A stretch of DNA of 64,000 nt, taken from Candidatus Berkiella cookevillensis. GTDB taxonomy: Bacteria; Pseudomonadota; Gammaproteobacteria; Berkiellales; Berkiellaceae. Location: positions 2,790,001-2,854,000 of the forward strand of contig NZ_LKHV02000001.1 in NCBI RefSeq assembly GCF_001431315.2, written 5' to 3'. This document shows, piece by piece, positions 60,000 through 64,000 of this stretch (within the stretch, counting starts at the first letter, position 1; each line of letters starts with the position of its first letter). The position numbers and the translations under genes were made by a program. The notes beneath the pieces are model-generated. The model was not told where the DNA came from and searched no databases. It saw only the letters and a list, made by a program, of their open reading frames with translations.

Positions 60000-61259
60000 A
60001 TGAATCTTTCAGAACTGAAAAATAAACCAGCAACTGAACTTTCGGAACTCGCTATAGAATTAGGCGTTGAAAATGTCGCCCGATTACGCAAACAAGATCT
60101 TGTTTTTGGTATCCTAAAAGCACACTCAAAAAGTGGCGAAGATATTTATGGCGAAGGCGTTTTAGAACTCCTGCAAGATGGTTTTGGTTTCTTGCGCTCT
60201 GCACAAGCCTCCTACTTGCCAGGGCCAGATGATATCTATGTTTCTCCAAGCCAAATTAGACGTTTTGGTCTTAGAACAGGCGATACAGTGTCTGGTAAGA
60301 TTCGTCCGCCCAAAGATGGTGAACGCTATTTTGCACTGTTGAAAGTAAATGAAATTAACTACGAAAGCCCAGACAATACACGTAATAAGTTATTATTCGA
60401 AAACTTAACCCCCTTACATGCTGAAGCACGTCTTCACCTTGAAGTGGGTAATGGTAGCACTGAAGATCTCACCGCTCGCGTTGTCGATCTTGTGTCACCG
60501 ATTGGTAAGGGTCAACGTGGCTTGATTGTGTCTCCGCCTAAAGCAGGTAAGACCATGATGCTACAAAATATTGCTCATTCTATTTCAACCAATCACCCCG
60601 AATGTAAATTAATTGTTCTCTTAATCGATGAGCGCCCTGAAGAAGTAACCGAAATGGAACGTTCTGTACAAGGTGAAGTGGTTGCAAGTACTTTTGATGA
60701 GCCACCGCATCGACATGTCCAAGTATCTGAAATGGTCATTGAAAAAGCAAAACGCTTGGTTGAGCATAAAATGGATGTTGTTATTTTATTAGACTCTATC
60801 ACCCGTTTAGCAAGAGCCTATAACACCACCATTCCTCACTCAGGAAAGGTATTAACAGGTGGTGTCGATGCCGCTGCATTGCAACGTCCAAAACGATTTT
60901 TTGGTGCTGCGCGTAATGTTGAAGAAGGTGGAAGTTTAACAATTATCGCAACCGCGCTAATTGACACTGGATCCAAAATGGATGAAGTCATCTATGAGGA
61001 ATTCAAAGGTACAGGTAACATGGAATTGCATCTTGATAGACGTGTCGCTGAGAAGCGTGTTTATCCTGCAATTAACATTAATCGCTCTGGCACACGCCGC
61101 GAAGAAAAGCTCACCACGCCTGAAGAACTACAAAAAATGTGGATCCTCAGAAAGCTCTTGAATCCTATGGACGAGTTAGCGGCCATTGAATTCCTCATTG
61201 AGCGCCTCAAAGGTAGCAAAACAAATGAAGAGTTCTTTGAAGCAATGAAACGCGCCTAA
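60000..61259 (+). CDS. rho: Transcription termination factor Rho
   Basis: Rho is a hexameric RNA helicase that ends transcription at C-rich sites. The 419-residue protein matches E. coli Rho in length. It begins [18 protein letters not shown], has the RNA-binding cold-shock-like domain (about 48-125, including GFGFLRS), Walker [10 protein letters not shown] near 179, Walker [12 protein letters not shown] near 262 and the secondary RNA site. No ribosome site is obvious. ubiD starts 11 bases after its stop. Confidence 0.97.
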   Translation: MNLSELKNKPATELSELAIELGVENVARLRKQDLVFGILKAHSKSGEDIYGEGVLELLQDGFGFLRSAQASYLPGPDDIYVSPSQIRRFGLRTGDTVSGKIRPPKDGERYFALLKVNEINYESPDNTRNKLLFENLTPLHAEARLHLEVGNGSTEDLTARVVDLVSPIGKGQRGLIVSPPKAGKTMMLQNIAHSISTNHPECKLIVLLIDERPEEVTEMERSVQGEVVASTFDEPPHRHVQVSEMVIEKAKRLVEHKMDVVILLDSITRLARAYNTTIPHSGKVLTGGVDAAALQRPKRFFGAARNVEEGGSLTIIATALIDTGSKMDEVIYEEFKGTGNMELHLDRRVAEKRVYPAININRSGTRREEKLTTPEELQKMWILRKLLNPMDELAAIEFLIERLKGSKTNEEFFEAMKRA

Positions 61260-61270
61260 TCTTTAAGCCA

Positions 61271-62737
61271 ATGGCCTATCAAGATCTACGCGAATTTCTG
61301 GCTCTGCTTGAACAGCAGGGCCAGCTTAAACGGATTTCCTATCCTGTTGATCCTTTTCTTGAAGTCACAGAAATCTGTGATCGTGTCTTAAAGGCGGAAG
61401 GACCTGCGCTATGGTTTGAATCTCCCAAACATGCATCCATGCCTCTTTTAGGCAATTTATTTGGCACCGTTGAACGAGTAGCCCTTGCCATCGATAAAAC
61501 ATCCTTAGCAGGCTTAAAAGAAGTAGGCGAACTCTTAGCACTATTAAAAGAGCCTAAGCCACCCGAAGGTTTTTGGGATGCGATATCGCAGATCCCAACC
61601 GTTAAAAAATTAATGAGCATGCGCCCTAAAATGCTCAATAAAGGCCTTTGTCAAAGCCATCAGCTTGCCAAACATGAAGTCGATCTTGAAATGCTTCCTA
61701 TTCAAACTTGTTGGCCAGAAGATATTGCTAAATTAATCACCTGGGGTTTAGTCATCACACAAGGCCCAACACAAGGACGACAAAATTTAGGCATATATAG
61801 ACAGCAAGTGATTGATAAGAATCGTGTCATTATGCGTTGGCTTAAGCACCGTGGTGGTGCGCTTGACTATCAAGCCTGGTGCCAGCAACATCCTGATAAG
61901 CCCTTCCCCATTGCAGTAGCATTAGGCGCCGATCCCGCAACCATATTAGCGGCTGTAACGCCCATCCCAGATACCCTCTCTGAATACGCCTTTGCAGGGC
62001 TACTAAGGGGCAAAAAGACAGAACTCGCGCCTGCAATATTACATCCTCATTTATCTGTGCCTGCTAGCGCCGAGATTATTCTTGAAGGTTATATATACCC
62101 CAATGACACAGCCCAAGAAGGCCCTTTTGGCGACCATACTGGTTACTATAATGAAGTTGAAACTTTTCCAGTCATGACAATTGAAATGATCACAATGCGC
62201 GACTCTGCTTTCTATCATAGTACTTACACGGGCAGACCTCCCGATGAGCCAGCCATACTCGGCGTTGCGCTGAATGAAGTATTCACGCCTATTTTACAAA
62301 AACAATATCCAGAGATAATCGATTTTTATCTACCACCAGAAGGATGTTCTTATCGCGTTGCCGTGGTCTCTATCCATAAAAAATTCCCTGGGCATGCCAA
62401 GCAGATCATGATGGGGATCTGGTCATTCTTACGCCAATTTATGTATACAAAAATGATCATTGTTGTAGATGCAGATATCAATTGTAGAAGCTGGCAAGAT
62501 GTCATTTGGGCAATGTCTACACGTATGGATCCCAAACGTGATACTTTCATTTTGGAAAATTCACCTATAGATTATTTAGATTTTGCTTCTCCACAAAGCA
62601 ACCTTGGGGGCAAAATTGGTTTTGATGCCACAAATAAACTTCCTGGAGAAACCAGTCGAGAATGGGGAAGACCCATCGTACAATCCACAGAGATCAAAGA
62701 ACGCATTGATGCCATTTGGCCTGTACTGGGTTTGTAA
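61271..62737 (+). CDS. ubiD: 3-octaprenyl-4-hydroxybenzoate decarboxylase UbiD
   Basis: UbiD decarboxylates the prenylated hydroxybenzoate ring in ubiquinone synthesis and needs the prenylated flavin made by UbiX. The 488-residue protein has the N-terminal [17 protein letters not shown], the flavin/metal-site region [13 protein letters not shown], and the [11 protein letters not shown] motif with the key Glu/Asp residues. It lies between rho and fre; the ubiD-fre pairing is conserved in enterobacteria. UbiX is not in this window. Confidence 0.96.
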   Translation: MAYQDLREFLALLEQQGQLKRISYPVDPFLEVTEICDRVLKAEGPALWFESPKHASMPLLGNLFGTVERVALAIDKTSLAGLKEVGELLALLKEPKPPEGFWDAISQIPTVKKLMSMRPKMLNKGLCQSHQLAKHEVDLEMLPIQTCWPEDIAKLITWGLVITQGPTQGRQNLGIYRQQVIDKNRVIMRWLKHRGGALDYQAWCQQHPDKPFPIAVALGADPATILAAVTPIPDTLSEYAFAGLLRGKKTELAPAILHPHLSVPASAEIILEGYIYPNDTAQEGPFGDHTGYYNEVETFPVMTIEMITMRDSAFYHSTYTGRPPDEPAILGVALNEVFTPILQKQYPEIIDFYLPPEGCSYRVAVVSIHKKFPGHAKQIMMGIWSFLRQFMYTKMIIVVDADINCRSWQDVIWAMSTRMDPKRDTFILENSPIDYLDFASPQSNLGGKIGFDATNKLPGETSREWGRPIVQSTEIKERIDAIWPVLGL

Positions 62738-62746
62738 AGATTTGTC

Positions 62747-63487
62747 ATGATAAAATATAAATTGATTGATACAAAACCTATCAGCAAAGACATTATTTCT
62801 CTTCGCTTTTCCCCGTTGAATACAGCTCATGTGCTTCATTATGAATCAGGGCAATATATCAACACAATGCTGAAAGATCCCCCCTTTGCAACAGATGCTG
62901 TTTTATCACTCTCCATTACAAATGCATCCAATCAAGGCCACAATTTAGAATTTCATTTACGCCACGATGAAAAACAAAAAGCAGCGCTATCATTTATCGA
63001 TCAACTTCGACACAATCCAGTCATTGACATTGTAGGTCCCTTTGGTCAGATGACGCAGACTAGTCGCCAATCAGGCAAGAAATTACTCTTGCTGGCAGGT
63101 GGCACAGGTATAGCACCGTTTAAAGCATTACTCGAAGAAATGATAAAAACCCAAGACACACTACACAATCAATCTATTAGCTTATGGTGGGGGGTGCGCA
63201 AACCCGAAGATCTCTATCTGCTAGATTTCTTGAAAAGCATTCAAGCACAATACCCTGCCTTTACTTACAAAATTATATTATCCACACTTGATAAGCCAAG
63301 TCATTGGCCATTTGCAAATGGCTGGCTACATGACATACTCATCAATGAAAATGAATGGCAGGATATAGAAAGCACTCAAGTCTACCTAAGTGGCCCATTT
63401 GAAATGGTTAGAAAATGTCAGAGCACATTATTAGCACGCGGTTTAGATGCGCGCTTCATCCTATCTGATATGCTCGGCATCATTTAA
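62747..63487 (+). CDS. fre: NAD(P)H-flavin reductase
   Basis: Fre reduces free flavins with NAD(P)H; reduced flavin can serve iron release and flavin-dependent enzymes. The 246-residue protein has the flavin-binding barrel with YESGQYIN and LSLSITNAS near 50-70, and the NAD(P)-binding domain with LLAGGTGIAPFKALLEEM near 117 and the YLSGPFEMV C-terminal motif. It follows ubiD by 9 bases, as in E. coli, so the two are probably one transcript. Confidence 0.93.
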   Translation: MIKYKLIDTKPISKDIISLRFSPLNTAHVLHYESGQYINTMLKDPPFATDAVLSLSITNASNQGHNLEFHLRHDEKQKAALSFIDQLRHNPVIDIVGPFGQMTQTSRQSGKKLLLLAGGTGIAPFKALLEEMIKTQDTLHNQSISLWWGVRKPEDLYLLDFLKSIQAQYPAFTYKIILSTLDKPSHWPFANGWLHDILINENEWQDIESTQVYLSGPFEMVRKCQSTLLARGLDARFILSDMLGII

Positions 63488-63502
63488 ATAACCAAGCGCA
63501 GA

Positions 63503-64000
63503 CTATAATCTACTAGGCCTATTCACAGATTTTAGACTTGTACCCAAGGCGACTAATGCTTCTGCTATATTCTTTCTGAATCCAGTGTAATCTACCTTTT
63601 CAAGCTCACTAAGGTTCGGCAATTGCTGATGTCGAACATAATAAGCTGCTATCACTTTTGCATAAAAACAAATAACAGGCCCACAATCATAAGCATTTTC
63701 TTGCTTAGCCACACTGATGAATTCTCCGCTAATATGCTCTGCCCGTCCTCTTTGTAAAGGCCTGATTGCGCTAGCTAGTTCAAAGCCAGAGCCCGTTAAA
63801 AGCCCCTCATCCCTACTATTAAAACCATCTAGTATATACACACTAGGATCTGATGTGTTGTCAATAATGATGAGATGCCAATGATTATTTTGATGCATAG
63901 GCCAAAAAACCAACGGCGACTCAGATAATTTCTTTTTCCACACATCATACTTTTGTTCATTACGAAATCTGTCAGGTAATGGGGGTATGCATTGATTCAT
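63503..64000 (-). CDS. C48/Ulp1-like cysteine protease, candidate effector, possibly partial
   Basis: The visible 165 residues show the CE-clan layout of Ulp1/SENP de-SUMOylating and related deubiquitinating or acetyltransferase effectors: FWPMHQNNHWHLIII (His40), YILDGF (Asp58), an oxyanion Gln in AKQENAYDCGP (Gln100) and the nucleophile Cys106. Spacing and the DCG motif fit the family well. The reading frame starts at an ATG on the very last bases of the window, so the true N-terminus may lie outside. Such proteases have few bacterial substrates but are common in effectors of intracellular bacteria. Whether it acts on SUMO, NEDD8 or ubiquitin cannot be told here. Confidence 0.82.
   Translation of the reverse strand: MNQCIPPLPDRFRNEQKYDVWKKKLSESPLVFWPMHQNNHWHLIIIDNTSDPSVYILDGFNSRDEGLLTGSGFELASAIRPLQRGRAEHISGEFISVAKQENAYDCGPVICFYAKVIAAYYVRHQQLPNLSELEKVDYTGFRKNIAEALVALGTSLKSVNRPSRL

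Noticed and set aside
1-64000. CRISPR arrays, rRNA, tRNA, tmRNA or integrase-flanked prophage
   Set aside because: No regularly spaced direct repeats, conserved rRNA or tRNA segments, or phage genes were seen by eye; a covariance-model scan was not possible here.

Overview
The window is AT-rich chromosomal DNA from a gammaproteobacterium. Conserved gene neighbourhoods show this: priA-ftsN-hslV-hslU, ubiE-ubiJ-ubiB, trxA-rho, ubiD-fre, and rhodanese-secB-gpsA with trmL and gpmI-envC close by. Between the housekeeping blocks lie large orphan proteins with coiled coils, ankyrin-like repeats, a C-terminal CaaX box and a Ulp1/C48-type protease signature. That mix suggests a host-associated, probably intracellular lineage such as the Legionellales. 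The lineage is inference; no rRNA or tRNA gene is visible to settle it.

Layout. 1-6.7 kb: a protein that looks like an inactivated M48/HtpX peptidase, an APH-fold kinase, divergent bioD/bioA, a membrane protein and a secreted glycerophosphodiesterase. 6.7-14.9 kb: a minus-strand structured RNA candidate, then priA, ftsN, hslVU and ubiEJB. 14.9-15.3 kb: a cluster of palindromic repeats. 15.4-26.3 kb: an accessory island holding two large coiled-coil proteins, a small Gly/Ala-rich hydrophobic protein and a 1227-residue Tle1/DUF2235-like hydrolase with ankyrin-like repeats. 26.4-27.9 kb: a HIT protein and tatABC. 28.2-31.2 kb: a 987-residue orphan, followed by a MITE-like element. 31.4-36.4 kb: prolyl iminopeptidase, a small RNA candidate, a PP-loop tRNA-thiolation-type enzyme with a TusA-like carrier, and glnA.

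36.6-46.7 kb: a DUF4124 protein, a CaaX-tailed orphan and a ten-gene MSHA-type pilus operon without a secretin gene. 46.9-55.1 kb: an L,D-transpeptidase, trmL, gpsA, secB, a rhodanese, gpmI, envC and ctpA. 55.3-59.2 kb: rpoH, an orphan membrane protein, elbB and a fatty-acid hydroxylase/sterol desaturase family enzyme. 59.4-63.5 kb: trxA, rho, ubiD and fre. The last gene, running to or over the window edge, is the C48-like protease.

Working together: ubiE, ubiJ, ubiB, ubiD and fre cover parts of ubiquinone synthesis and flavin reduction. ftsN and envC act in septation. hslVU and rpoH belong to the heat-shock response. tatABC, secB and the pilus genes serve protein export. The large orphans and the C48-like protein are candidate secreted effectors, but no secretion-system gene that would carry them lies here. 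At least three families of non-coding repeats are scattered between the genes.
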